A DNA stretch of 64,000 bases from contig CM031878.1 in NCBI GenBank assembly GCA_018697195.1, positions 8,842,160 to 8,906,159 of the forward strand, read 5' to 3'. Numbering within the stretch: position 1 is the first letter of the stretch; each line of letters begins with the position of its first letter. This DNA comes from Certhia americana. Taxonomy: Eukaryota > Chordata > Aves > Passeriformes > Certhiidae. The translations under genes were made by a program, and so were the position numbers. Positions 48,301 through 59,984 of this stretch are shown piece by piece. The notes beneath the pieces were generated by a model, which was not told the DNA's origin, did not search any database, and was given only the letters and a program-made list of their open reading frames with translations.

Positions 48301-51300
48301 GGTGAAGGATTGCTCAGATTTGCCTCAGTTTTTCAAACTCAGTGACCAAGAAAAAGAAAAGAACGCTAGCCTGGATTTCTTGTGTGGTAATAGAAAACTT
48401 TATCCACATTGTCTTTAGGCCATCCCATTCTAAAGTTCTGGTAAACTGACTGTCAGAGCACTTACTACAGTGCAGGAAGAGTCCTTTTTCTCTGCATTGC
48501 AGGTGTTCTTGCAGCACAGTTTGATATTTGTAAAACTGAAAAATCTTGCCTTTTAAATTTCATGTGGTGATCCATCTCAGATGGCAGTGGTTGTCTTGTA
48601 GGGATATAAAACTAACAGGAAACCTGATTTAAGGGATCATTCTTCCCACTGGCTTTGCAATGCAGTTCCGTTTTATCCAAGATACACCTCTTGGTTGTCC
48701 TTTTCTTGGCCTTAAAACTATGGTTAAATATGCAGAAACTACATATGCTGTGCAAGTAGTTTCTGTCAGCTACAAGATCACTAGAACTGTTTAGAAAGCA
48801 TGCTCAGATTTAGTAGAAAATACTGCATCTTTTTCATTTTGTTAGGTTTTTAAAATTACTGTTGCTGGTTTTTAAATAGAAAGAAGAGCTCAGTGAAATA
48901 AGAACTATATTGAGACTAGTAGATGTGTCAGTGCAGTCATGAGTTAGGAAAAGGCTGTAGTGTGTATGTCAGAGAAAAAAAAAAATCAAAGAAGAGGTGA
49001 GGGAAAGGCAAAATCAAGCATCCAAAAACTTTTGTGTTGCCAGAAAGATACAATAGGTGGCAAGAGAGATAGTGTAATCAGAGACAATTATTTTAAGGGA
49101 AATTTCTCATGTTTAAGAGTATTAAAGAATGTTTGTCTTGAAAGTAAATGAAATAAAAGGTCAAGAAGCAGAAGTTGTCTGATATGATGCTATTTTAGAG
49201 TGTGAACATTGAATTACCTGTGTTCTTTGTGTGCATAAAGAGGAAGAAATATGAGCACTCTCTTTTTTAGGAGTCTTCTCAGGTGCATGCTGTCCTTCAG
49301 TGCTTTTCTGTCAATGATAGCATTTGGATTATGAACCAGAATTATGGTCAGAAGGTGTTCACTGCTGGCAGATGCCATTTCTCAGTCTCAGCAAAGCTGC
49401 CTGGCATCATCACAGCCTATCACTAGTCCCAAAGCTATTGGCTCACAATTCTAGTGCTTCTGATTGCCCCAGGAGATATGACTAGGATGCTGATGACATA
49501 CTCAGACAGACTGAGCTGGTGCTGGAACAAAATACACCCCAAACTATTCTTGGCATATTAATTTTATGCTTAGAATCAGATATGCCTCTTGCTATTTTTT
49601 CCTCCCTTTCTCCTTCCTTTACATTCTTGTCTGCTAGTTCCTAAATTAAGATGAAAAATAGCTATTACAGTACTTCTGAGACTAGTGTTTAACTAAAATG
49701 TGAGATCTGGTAGAGATCTCTCATGCATCTGAACACACAGCAGTGAGCTTGCAGAGCAAAAAGATGTAATACTAGATTTGTTGGCACAGTTCACAGAAAA
49801 GCAAAGACTTGAAAGAATTTTCATCTGTGTAGTTTGGGTAATAGACAGCAGCTATAGCTCTGCCCCAATAAATATTATTTCCAAGTGATTAGGTAGTTAA
49901 TTTGTCTTAAAATTATAGTTGTATATATAAAATACAAGGTTATATGTGATGCTAATTTATGTGATCTAGAATATTCTATGCAATCAGCATATCTGCAAAC
50001 ACATAAACAAGGTGGCCATGGCAGTCTGCATACTACAGCACTTGACCTGCACCATGCAAGCTATGGTGGTGTGCCCAGTCTGTTGCTGAAGTTATAAATT
50101 CTGATGACCATAAACCATATGATTTAGGTGCTTGGTCAATCATGATGTAAAGACTATTTTAAAAAACTGTTAGGTTGGTTTTGTTTTTTTTTACTCTTGC
50201 TCTGCCAAAAATTAGAAGCTGATTTACTAATTTTCGTGAGTTTGGGTTGAAGTTCTTCCACGAATTCTGGTGGGTTTTACCCTGATAGGTGAAGGCAACC
50301 TTCTTCTGTTATAGAATTTCTGCTATGCATCTGCTCACAAAGCACTATGAGATCATGTTTACAGTTTCACTTGACTGAACAAATAAAAGTAACTTTTCTA
50401 GTGGCTTGTTGTGGGCAAGTTTTTAAAGTTTGAAGCCTTTTGCATCTTTTAAAATTTTCATTGCAGTGCACAAATGTTCAAGAGGGGCCTTTTTTTGGCC
50501 GTGGTATATACACAAGTAGTATCATTGCCTTCCTCCTTCACCTTTTCTTCTGTATACAGATAAGAGGTTTAGACCACGTTTGGGAAAAAACAGTAGAGAA
50601 GACACACAAGCTGAATGTCTCAGTCCTCAGCATGATCCTTTCCACTTTTACTCTATAATGCAAAAATGTTCCCCACACTTCTGTCTGCCTTTGAGTGCCT
50701 GCTGGAGCTCTGTGGGCTGACTTGCTCTGGATGAGCAGTGGGGAATGGCTCTGGGCATGGGGAGCAGTGCTGCTGCCTTGAGCCTGCCCCACTATTCCTG
50801 CAGCACTGGGAGAGGACTCTGCTGCGCTGGGCAAGCAGGAGAAGGAGAGCCTGCTCTGCCCTGTGCTGTGTTCTGGCCTTGCTGCCTTTTTTTGTGGTTT
50901 CCAGCAGTGTTTTAATCTTGTGTTTGCTTGCGTAAAATCTGCCTTGTTTAGAGCCTGCATTTGACTAACTAGTTATTCACTTAAAGGTGAGCTTTTAGAA
51001 TATATAATCTGGGACTCTTAGAAAGCCCCTGCTGTCCTTTTACTGCTGCACCATGCTGCCTTCTGAGTACTGGCTGCATGAAGCCTCCAAGGAAATCTGT
51101 CAGGAGGTGGTTTGCCTGGGAAGAAGTGGGAGGCTATCTGCACTTGGCAGTGTCTCAGAAAAAGTTACTTCACCTCATCCTACACAAACAATTACAGGAC
51201 AGTAAAGAAGTTACTAAGAGGGAAAACTCTCAGGAGGGTAGCATGTGCTAAACTGTTGTTAAAGAACAGTTTCTTTAGCAAACTGAACTTGTGATGGCCG

Positions 51301-52195
51301 TGGTTGTGAATGTGCTCACACTGTTTGGAGAGCTAGAAATATAATTACAGCTTGTTTTTTCTTATTTCTTTACTTTTCAACACAGTATTGAGAATTTGAA
51401 AAGTGGAATTGATTGATAAAGTGTTCTGAAAGGAACAGGAGCTGGTCTTTGTGTTGGCAGGAGGGAACTTTGGGAAATTGCATGTGGGTACTTTTCTATA
51501 CATCAAACATATTAGTATGAATTGAATAATGAGTAACCTAATCAGATTTGTAGCCAAACTTTCCTGTCATACTGTGATAATTACTAACTACCCAGGGCCT
51601 TAATACCAAGCAAATCCCTCCTCACCACCCAACCTGTTTTACTTTTCAGAAATTAGTTCTTTATAAGAAAGAAGCAGTGCTTAGGCAAGGCACAGATCTT
51701 GGCTCAATCCAGTAACCAGAAACACCTCACAGTGCAGACACTGCCATATTACATAAGCTGTATCTTAACAGCTTTAAATGGTAACATCTTTGGCCTGAGT
51801 GAGGAGCAGTTCATCATGGTCATGGAGTACCAGCAATATCAACAGTAGGAGGCTCCCCGTGGAAGCAATTACAGTCTTGTTCCAAAGTACAAACGAAAGT
51901 AATTCTCAAGAGCATTTCACTGATGATAAGGACTTGTAAGAGGAACAAGAGCAAGTAATTGTTTAAAATCCTCTCTCATTGTATGGATTTTTTTTTTTTT
52001 TTTTAATATGGAGGACAAAACAAAGTCATTCCAGGTTTGAAAGTTGGCCATTAGATATGGAATGCCATTTCTGGACTGATGGCCTACCAGTTCTGCTTTC
52101 TTCCTGGCTAAGAAGCTGCTTCAGCATGGTGTTTCGGAGAAGTCTTCAATGATCTGTTGTCAACTCTGCATAACTTTTTTTTATTTCACTCAGGA

Positions 52196-52262
52196 AAAGG
52201 GAGGATTGGACCAGATGATCTCCAGAGGTCTCTTCCAAACTCAGCTGTTCTGTAAATCTCTG
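52196..52262 (+). mobile_element. CR1 LINE 3' tail, plus orientation
   Basis: The sequence reads ggattggaccagatgatctccagaggtctcttccaaactcagctgttctgtaaatctctg, a clear sense CR1 3' end with a decayed tail motif. Confidence 0.8.
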
Positions 52263-53615
52263 AAAATAAACTCTCTGTTCTGTATTGCACTGAACAAGAA
52301 GCAGATGCTTTGTACTGGGTTTTGAATGTTTTGTATGTGCAGTTCTAGGCTGTGTCCTAGATAGGTCCAGTAGCTGGTGAGTCTTTTGAAGTTGTGCTTG
52401 GACATTTTATGTGGGTTGAGGTGCTCTAGCTGAGGTGTTTTGGCTGGGAAATGCTGAATTCCACCCATGGAGGAAGTAGCATTAGAAACTCAGACAGAAG
52501 TTGGCAAAATATAGTAGTAGAACAAGGTAGTTCTGCTCACCCTTGCAAGCAAACCATGTTAAAATGTTTGCGTTGTGGTTACTGTGCTCCTGCCTGGTTT
52601 CTCAGATTCTCCCTTTTGTCTGCAGCACAGTTCAGACTCCCAATGTTGTATTCCCAGGCATAGGAGCAGGGCCCAAGTTACCTTTATATGCAATTCCAGT
52701 GGGTGGTCCAGAGCTCACCGGGTGGTGGAGAGAAGATGCAGGAGGAGAGGGAGGGCTATCACTTTTGGGAAGTTATGGGGCAAGAAGGAAGCAAACGTTT
52801 CCTTTCCTAGCTGTTTCACATATTGTAACCAATGTCTTCAAGGCAGAAGGGGATACAAGTACAACAAGAGTGCAATTTCTTAGAGCATATCAGCATGTAT
52901 GTATGTATGTTGTATACGTGTACATGTATATCAATTTTCAATGTCATGTAAGTATTCCTGTTCTCAGGACTTGTTCAGTATCTGGATTTTTGCTTTACCT
53001 GAGGTAGTGTGTACCTCTCTTCCCATGCCTTTAGATTGTGGACTCCTGAGGGTGAATATGTGACTAAGCCCTGTGACCTTTAGCTGGGTCAGGGACACAC
53101 AACTGCTGATGAGCACTGGAAGAACAACTGGAAAATGAGGCAGTTACCTGTGGGGACACTTGGACACTGGGCAATCTACAATATCTCTGTTTCACCCAGT
53201 TTTGGTTTTATTTTCCTGTGTAGTGTTTTTTCTCAAAAAAAGCTGGTATCACCCAAGCAGTTTGCATGCTAAAGGGAACTGGGCTGTTAAGTCTGAATTA
53301 CATTGCTCTAGGAAGCACCTTTGGACTTCCTGAGATGTGCTATGGCTTTCATGAAGAGAACAATGCTCAGCCATCTCAAAAAGAAGGCAAACCACAATAC
53401 TGAAGTGCGTTAACTCCAGTGCTCATGACTAGACTTTGCTGTTCCTTGAAATGGCAGTGCAACTAGCTGACAATTCATAGGGTTTCTCCCTTGACTGATT
53501 GATTTTTTTAGGTCAGAAGAGACAGGGAGAACAGACCAAATGAGATTGCAAGAACATCTGCACTGAGCTCCTGCGTAGCAGAGATCATGGACTTTGTTCT
53601 TGCTGTTGTCTGCAT

Positions 53616-53650
53616 CATCCAAGAAACATGGATCACATCCAAGAAACATG
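53616..53650 (+). repeat. Short direct repeat with 20-bp period
   Basis: The 15-mer catccaagaaacatg occurs at 53616 and again at 53636. It is a small slippage-type duplication. Confidence 0.85.
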
Positions 53651-54532
53651 TCAATCACTAAAAAGTGACTTTATTGATAAGGATATCTTTCAAGAAATTA
53701 TGTGGCACTGCATGTGACATTTTGACAATAGTCACAAAAGGATGGCGTCTCCTAAATACAACAGGTAAAGCTTTTAATGACACCCAAAGCACTAGTAAAT
53801 AATTTCACTTCCAACAACTATTGGATAACTCCTAGCACAGATACAAGAGATCCTTGGAAGATGAGGAAGAAAACAAAACACGCTAAAAACCTGTGAACTG
53901 TTGCTTCTATTTGTTTGTGGGGTTTTTTTCTGATACTTGCAGATCTTCAGGGTTTGATTGCTGCTATTGGGAGCATATTGGTCAGTGCTGTTCAATTCTA
54001 GGTGATATTTACAAGGCTGTGCTTGCCAAAGGATGGCCAGAGCTGACACAGAAGCAAGGAAAGGCACAGCAAAGTTCAGCTACACTTGTTGGCTTTGTGA
54101 ATGATATATTTAAGCTTAGCCACTAAAAATAGTAAATTTACCATGCCTCTGTGTAAATCTCCAAGAGACTGAAGAAACAATTCTAAACTAAAATGCATTC
54201 TCCTTTAGGGACTTCTTTCAGCACCAAGCCCAATTACTTTCTAAATGGGAGAGTTATCCCTCCAGGGAAGCCATAAATATATCCATAGTGAGCTATAGTG
54301 AGTTAAATATTCCCAGTTGCCCTATTACAGGAATCCAGTAAAGAAAACAGTAGGCAGTTCTCCTTACTAAAAAAAAGCAGGTGTTTTCTAGCAATATAAG
54401 TGATATTGCACAATTTATTCTTTAATATCTAGTTCATGAAAATTTAGTGTCTCAGTGGTTGAAACTGGTCATTTCTGTTCTTTGAGTCATGGCTGGTGTA
54501 GACATTTTAATTGTCCCTTGATAATTTTTTAG

Positions 54533-55375
54533 GGAATAATGGAATGGTTTGAGTTGGAAAAGATCTTAAAGATCATTTGTTCTGACCCCTTTGCCAAAGT
54601 CAGGTATGTTTCTCTAGACCAGATTACAAAAGCTATCCAGCACTTGTCCTTGAATACTTTCAGGGGTTGGGTATCCACAATTTCCTTGGGCAGCCTGATC
54701 CAGTTTCTCACTGCCCTCTGAATAACATGGCCCTCTTCTTGACATCTAATCTAAATTTCTCCTCTTTTAGTTTAAAACTATTCCTCCTTGTCCTATGGCT
54801 CTGTCTTCTAAATAAGACCCCTTTAGGTACTGAAAAGCTGCTATTCAGCAGCTGTTTCTTCTCCAAGCTTAACAACCCCACTTTTCTCAGCTTGTCCTCA
54901 GAGGAGAAGTGCTCCAGCCCTTTCATCATTTTCACAATCCAAGGCGCTGCTCTGGACTCACTCCAACAGGTCCCTGTCCTTCCTGTTCAGAGGACCCCAT
55001 CTCTGGGTGCAGTGCTCCAGGTGTGTCTCAGCAGAGCAGAGGGGCAGAATCCCCTCCCTGCCCTGCTGCCCACGGGGCTCTGGATGCAGCCCAGGACACG
55101 TTTGGCTCTCTGGGCTGGCAGTGCCATGGCTGGGACATGTCCAGCCTCTCACCCCCAGCACCCCCAAGTCCTTCTGGGCAGGGCTGCTCTGGGTCTGTTC
55201 ATTCCCAGCCTGTGCTGATACCGGGGGTTGTTCCTACCCAGGTGCAGCATCAGCACTTGGCCTTGTTAAACCTCATCAGATTCCTGTGGGTCCAGTTCTC
55301 AAGCTTGTCCAGGTCCCTCTGGATGGCATTCCATTCTTCAGGAGTTCTGCCCTGTTCTGAAGTGGACCAGCTTTC
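54533..55375 (-). mobile_element. CR1 LINE 3' fragment, minus orientation (about 0.85 kb)
   Basis: On the + strand it opens with gaataatggaatggtttgagttggaaaagatcttaaagatc, the reversed CR1 3' end. It continues through a long GC-richer 3' UTR and ORF2-end region: ttgggcagcctgatccagtt, a ctaatctaaatttctcctcttt block, tcagcttgtcctcagaggag, gtgctccagccctttcatc and ggtccctctggatggcattcc. Open frames within it on both strands are by-products of the element. Similarity fades after about 55375, and the following 500 bp are unassigned. Confidence 0.88.
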
Positions 55376-57098
55376 TCCAAGCTTTCTTTTGCTGCTGATA
55401 TATCAGCAGAAGCTATTGCCTTTCCCAACCCTTGCAGGATTCCCTTCCCAGCTGTGCCCCTCCTAGCTCCCTCTGTGCCTTCATCCTCTGTTCCTCTCTG
55501 GCAACCTGTCCTTGCTAAAACCTTCTGTAGTGCCTTTTTAAGTTTGATGCCACTTGGGAAGTTACGCCTTCAGTCAAACTTGCCTCCTGCCTTACCTCCT
55601 TGTTCACACTCTGTTCATATGCTTTAGAGAAGTTGCTTTTCAAGTTCAGCCCTTTCTCCTGAGTCTCTTGGCATTTAAGGTAATTGAGTTCTTCCAGGCT
55701 ACCACTTACGAATTTCCTGAACAAGCCAAGACAGTTGCTCTGAAATCCAGGATCTTTATTCTGCTTTTTGCCTTCATTGCTTTCCTGAGTATTTCAAATT
55801 CTTATTTCTCCTCATAGTCACTCAGTCTAAGGCTGTCATCAGCCTTTATGTCCCTATCTGTTTCTTCCTTAATTCATACAACATCCAGCAGTGCAACTTC
55901 AGTACTTAAAGGCGTACATGCAGAAAAAAACCTCTGAAGCTCTCTGGATTTCATGCACTCTGCTGTTCTGCTTTGCCAGCAAATGTCTCAAAATTCCCCC
56001 ATGAAAACATATAATTATGAAGTTTCTTCCAGTTGTTTAAAGATTTCATCCACTTTCTCTTCTTGACTGGGCAGTCCCATATTAACCCCTTGTTTGCTAC
56101 ACCCATCATGCTGATCCATGAGCCTTCATCCTTGACTTCTTGGATCAGTGATATGCTGGGTTGTTGAAATAATGGGAAAACAGTGCACAGTATTTTAAGA
56201 AAACTTTAGACACTAAGTAAACTGACAAGAAAATATGTTTGCACACAAGAGGAATATCATCTTTTGCTCCCTGAATGACTTGGGATGAGGAATTTCCCCT
56301 CTTTGCTTCTCCAGGTCTCAGACTGCGAAGTCTCTGTGGTACTGACCTACCATAACAGATAGATGATGTGCAAGCACTGATACCTTCCAAAGATTGCAGG
56401 CATCATTGCATTTGTATTCCTACATGTAACTTGCATCCTCTCTTCATGGAGGCTGAAGTTTGGTGATACAGAGGACCTGCAAGAACACTTTCCAGTGAAA
56501 ATGTAGGAGGGGAATGTCCCCATGCACAAAAGAAAGATTTGGAAGGAAGCATTCTTGCCAAAAGCATGTTTGTAGAGGAGTCTCTCATTACGAGGAATAT
56601 GGTGATTTTAGGCATGACAGTGGAAAAGATCATATCCTAATTTGTATTCCTAACTGTAAGGATTTTGAATTTCTGTGAATTATACAAATAAGCTGTCTGG
56701 GACAACAGGGCAGGATTAAGGCAAAAGGAAATGTAGATGAGTGCATGATGGAAATAAATATTTAATTACCTATTCAAATTACTTATACTTGTGCAAACGC
56801 AAAATATTTGCTGTACTTTTTGTTCAGGAGCAATCTTTACATACTTTTGAACAGCTGACCTCTGCTTCATTTCGTGTCAACCAAGTTAAGCTTTTTATCC
56901 TTTTTGTATTAAGCTGTAGGGCTTCCTTGTTTGGGTTACAAAACATGGAAATTCTCAGAGCACGGTACAGTTTTCTCATTACTATCCACACAAGAATCCC
57001 ATTTTTAGGCTCAAATATGTGCACAAAGACTTTAATGAGGTAAAATTGTTTTTCTGACCTATCCTACTTTCAGCAGTCAGGTGTTTCTAATGGTGATT

Positions 57099-57148
57099 AC
57101 ACACACACAGACACACACACACACGCACACGCACACACACACACACAC
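57099..57148 (+). repeat. (AC)n microsatellite
   Basis: About 25 AC units with interruptions by AG and GC. Confidence 0.95.
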
Positions 57149-59275
57149 TTCCCTGTGTTTCTCATTATTGGTAGCTAAAATGTACCTGTTGACAGGTTGT
57201 TCACCTTAGTTTTCTGTTGTGAGAATTGTGCTGCCTTTCTTGACTAAAGTATTTTTAAGAAGTAGTTTAAACCAATATGTGCCTACTGGCAGTGCTAGGG
57301 TCAAGTTTAGCTACTTCCTTTTCTAGTTGCCTGTGTCTACAGATCAGAAGATAAAAGACAAATGGTTTAATTAGTCTAAATACCATTTTGAGCCTACTGC
57401 TCTAATCAGTTGATCATGTTTACACAGGTACTTAATCTGGCATAAAACCCTACAAAAGTAAAATGGACTTCAATGGACAAAGGGGGGGTGTGTTGCAAAA
57501 TCTATCCCTTCCTAATATCAGTAGCTATGCCTTGTTTTAAACAAGACTGAATTTACTTTGATTTCTAGATTAGCGTAGGTTACACTGAGCAGAACATTTA
57601 ATGCATCTCATTGATTTTCCCTGTAATACTGTTGGTGCACAGGTCACTGCTCTAATAATTTGTTTTACCATTAGAATTCTGTATGCAGATCTAGTCCCCA
57701 GGGATATCAATGTGTAACCAGATACTCTGTGATCTAATCAGGTTCTGCAAGAAATACATTATCACTTCCACACTTAGCAGTCGAAAGTTTTATCAAAATG
57801 GAAAAGTTATCTAATATTTAATGCAAAGTGCAGTTCAAAGAGACAAACATGAGAAACAGTTGTGTACAAAACTTAAAGACGTTTCTCAGGTTAAACAAAC
57901 CCAAATCCAAAGCAGAGTCTAAGATGATTTGTCATGACTCCATTTATTGTGAAAGAAGAAACTGTTATGCTGCTTCAGTTTATAGGGTTTATTCCAGTTC
58001 AGGTAAAGTAGCATCATTCTCAGAAATGCTTGACTAGCAGAACTTCATTAATGTGATACTTGCTACAGCATGTGTTCTTTGGAAAATAATTTTGAAAAAC
58101 ATCTGCAAAAGCATTGGTGACAGGAACTCATTTTGATGTAGGATTTGGATCTCTGAGCACCTAGTACTGCAGTCCATTTCCAGAACACAAGTCCTTTGAC
58201 CTTGAAGGACTTTTGTAAGCAGTGTGTCTCAGCAGCCCTGCTCGCTGCTGCCAGTCTGACCAGAAGCATCTAAGGCTGGAATAGCAGGAGTTTGGCTCTG
58301 CCAGCATCTGGACAGTGTTTCTGAGTATACTGCCAGGTGCAAACAACAGGTATTCATGAGGGTAATGGTTGAAAAAGGTGATAAGCGTCTCCTAGGGTCA
58401 GCTCATCTCTCCACAGAACTGCTTTCATGTTGATGTCTGAATCCTGAGCATTGTTAATTGTGGCTTTTGTTTTGAGATTGTCAGGCTTTATAAATGGACA
58501 TACTTTGAGACAGAGAATTTTGTATAGCAAAGTGCCATATGTACTTGTATTCAACTTTTTGTTGTAGAAAATGGTAACTCGACTACGTGTGCATGTTAAG
58601 TTTTATGTCCCATTCCTGTGAAGAGCATGCAGCAGTTCCTGAATTTTGTCAGTGGAATGCAATGGTATTCTTGGCTCTATCTGTTGTATTTATTTAGCAA
58701 AGGAAAGTAAAGAATTTTAGAGGTAAATTTAAGAAGGAAAATAGTATTCAGTAACCTTGTTGATGACCAGATGAAACTTGGAATTAAGATCTGAAAGGTT
58801 ATGTTCCTTGATACTTTTCAATTCCTATTTTATCTGGTTATAAAGGTGTGTGTGGAAGTATGTTGGTTTGTTTTGGTTTTTTGCTTTTGCTTCTCCAAGC
58901 TAGACTGTGCACAATTCAGTGTGTAGGGCCAAACTCTCCTCCTTTGCTCAAGAGATTTATTGTGAGACTAGCTTTGCTACCAGAATTGCTTTGCTGTTCA
59001 GAGACCACTGGGTTCATTGATCCTAAAGACATACGTAAGAGCTGGAAGAGAGTGACTGACCATCCAGACAAGCAGTGAAACAGACTTTCTTTCAAGTTCG
59101 TACAAGGTGTTGAGGCAAATGCTGCCAGACAAATACTGCTGTTGAGAGAAAGGGCAGGGGAGACGGCTGGTGGATGTTGGTATACAGGTCAGAAAATTAT
59201 TTTCATTGAGAAAACCGCACTAAATGCTTTTAATATGAGTACAATACTGATAAATTTTCTCTCTTGTGTTTTTAG

Positions 59276-59984
59276 GGTCTCATGACTCTTTTAGCTTCTA
59301 CATTGATGAAGCCTCTCCAGTTGGGCCTGAACAGCCAGAGACGGTCCAGAATTTTGTGTCAGTTTTTGGAACTGTGGCTAAAAAGCTGATGAGGAAGTGG
59401 TTGGCTACACAGACCATGAACTTCACCAGCCAGCTGGGGGCAGGTATACGGTATTTTGATCTCAGAATTTCCACCAAGCCCAGAGACCCAGACAATGAAC
59501 TCTACTTCGCTCATGGTTTATTCAGTGCCAAAGTCAAGGAAGGTCTGGAGGAGATCAATGCGTTTCTCACTGAGCACCCAAAAGAAGTGGTCTTCTTGGA
59601 CTTCAATCATTTCTATGGGATGCAGAAATGCCATCATGAAAAGCTTGTCCAGATGCTCAAAGACACATACGGAAACAAAATGTGTCCTGCTATATTTGCC
59701 CATGAAGTCAGCCTCCAGTACCTGTGGGAAAAGGAGCACCAAGTGCTAGTGTTCTACCACAGCCCAGTGGCTGTTGAGGTAGCCTTTCTGTGGCCAGGCC
59801 AGATGATGCCGGCTCCCTGGGCAAACACAACAGATACAGAAAAGCTGATTCAGTTCCTGCAGGCATCAATCACTGAAAGAAGAAAGAAAGGCTCCTTCTT
59901 CATATCTCAAGTAGTGCTGACACCAAAGGCTAGTACGGTGGTGAAAGGGGTTGCAAGTGGTCTCAGAGAAACAATCACAGAAAG
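59276..59984 (+). CDS. PLCXD3: PLCXD3 coding exon 2 (end of codon 35 to split codon 271): most of the X domain
   Basis: The exon follows acceptor tttttag and ends at donor AG|gtgagt (GT at 59985-59986), both strong sites. The 709-nt exon has no stop and completes Gly35. It encodes SHDSFSFYIDEASP, GAGIRYFDLRI, ELYFAHGLFSAKV, EVVFLDFNHFYGM and SFFISQVVLTP, the hallmarks of the PI-PLC X domain in the PLCXD family. His37 (SHDS) and His114 (FAHG) match the two histidines annotated as catalytic in this family. The enzyme is thought to cleave phosphatidylinositol lipids; PLCXD proteins lack the PH, EF-hand, Y and C2 domains of classical PLCs. The protein is cut at Arg271 of about 321 residues; the rest lies in an exon beyond the window. 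Confidence 0.96.

Larger units (their letters stand above)
12612..59275 (+). other. PLCXD3: PLCXD3 intron 1 (46.7 kb)
   Basis: The intron is bounded by the donor gtgggt at 12612 and the acceptor ttttctctcttgtgtttttag ending at 59275, which has a good pyrimidine tract. Long first introns are typical of this gene in vertebrates. Apart from the repeats and candidates listed separately, its open reading frames have no recognisable domains; several of the longest start at non-ATG codons or lie inside repeats. Stretches 13310-17500, 23100-29500, 41120-43880 and 45370-52190 show nothing that I can identify. Confidence 0.85.

Noticed and set aside
54667..55466. Open frames of about 183-185 codons on the + strand
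   Set aside because: They lie inside an antisense CR1 element and read its reverse complement.
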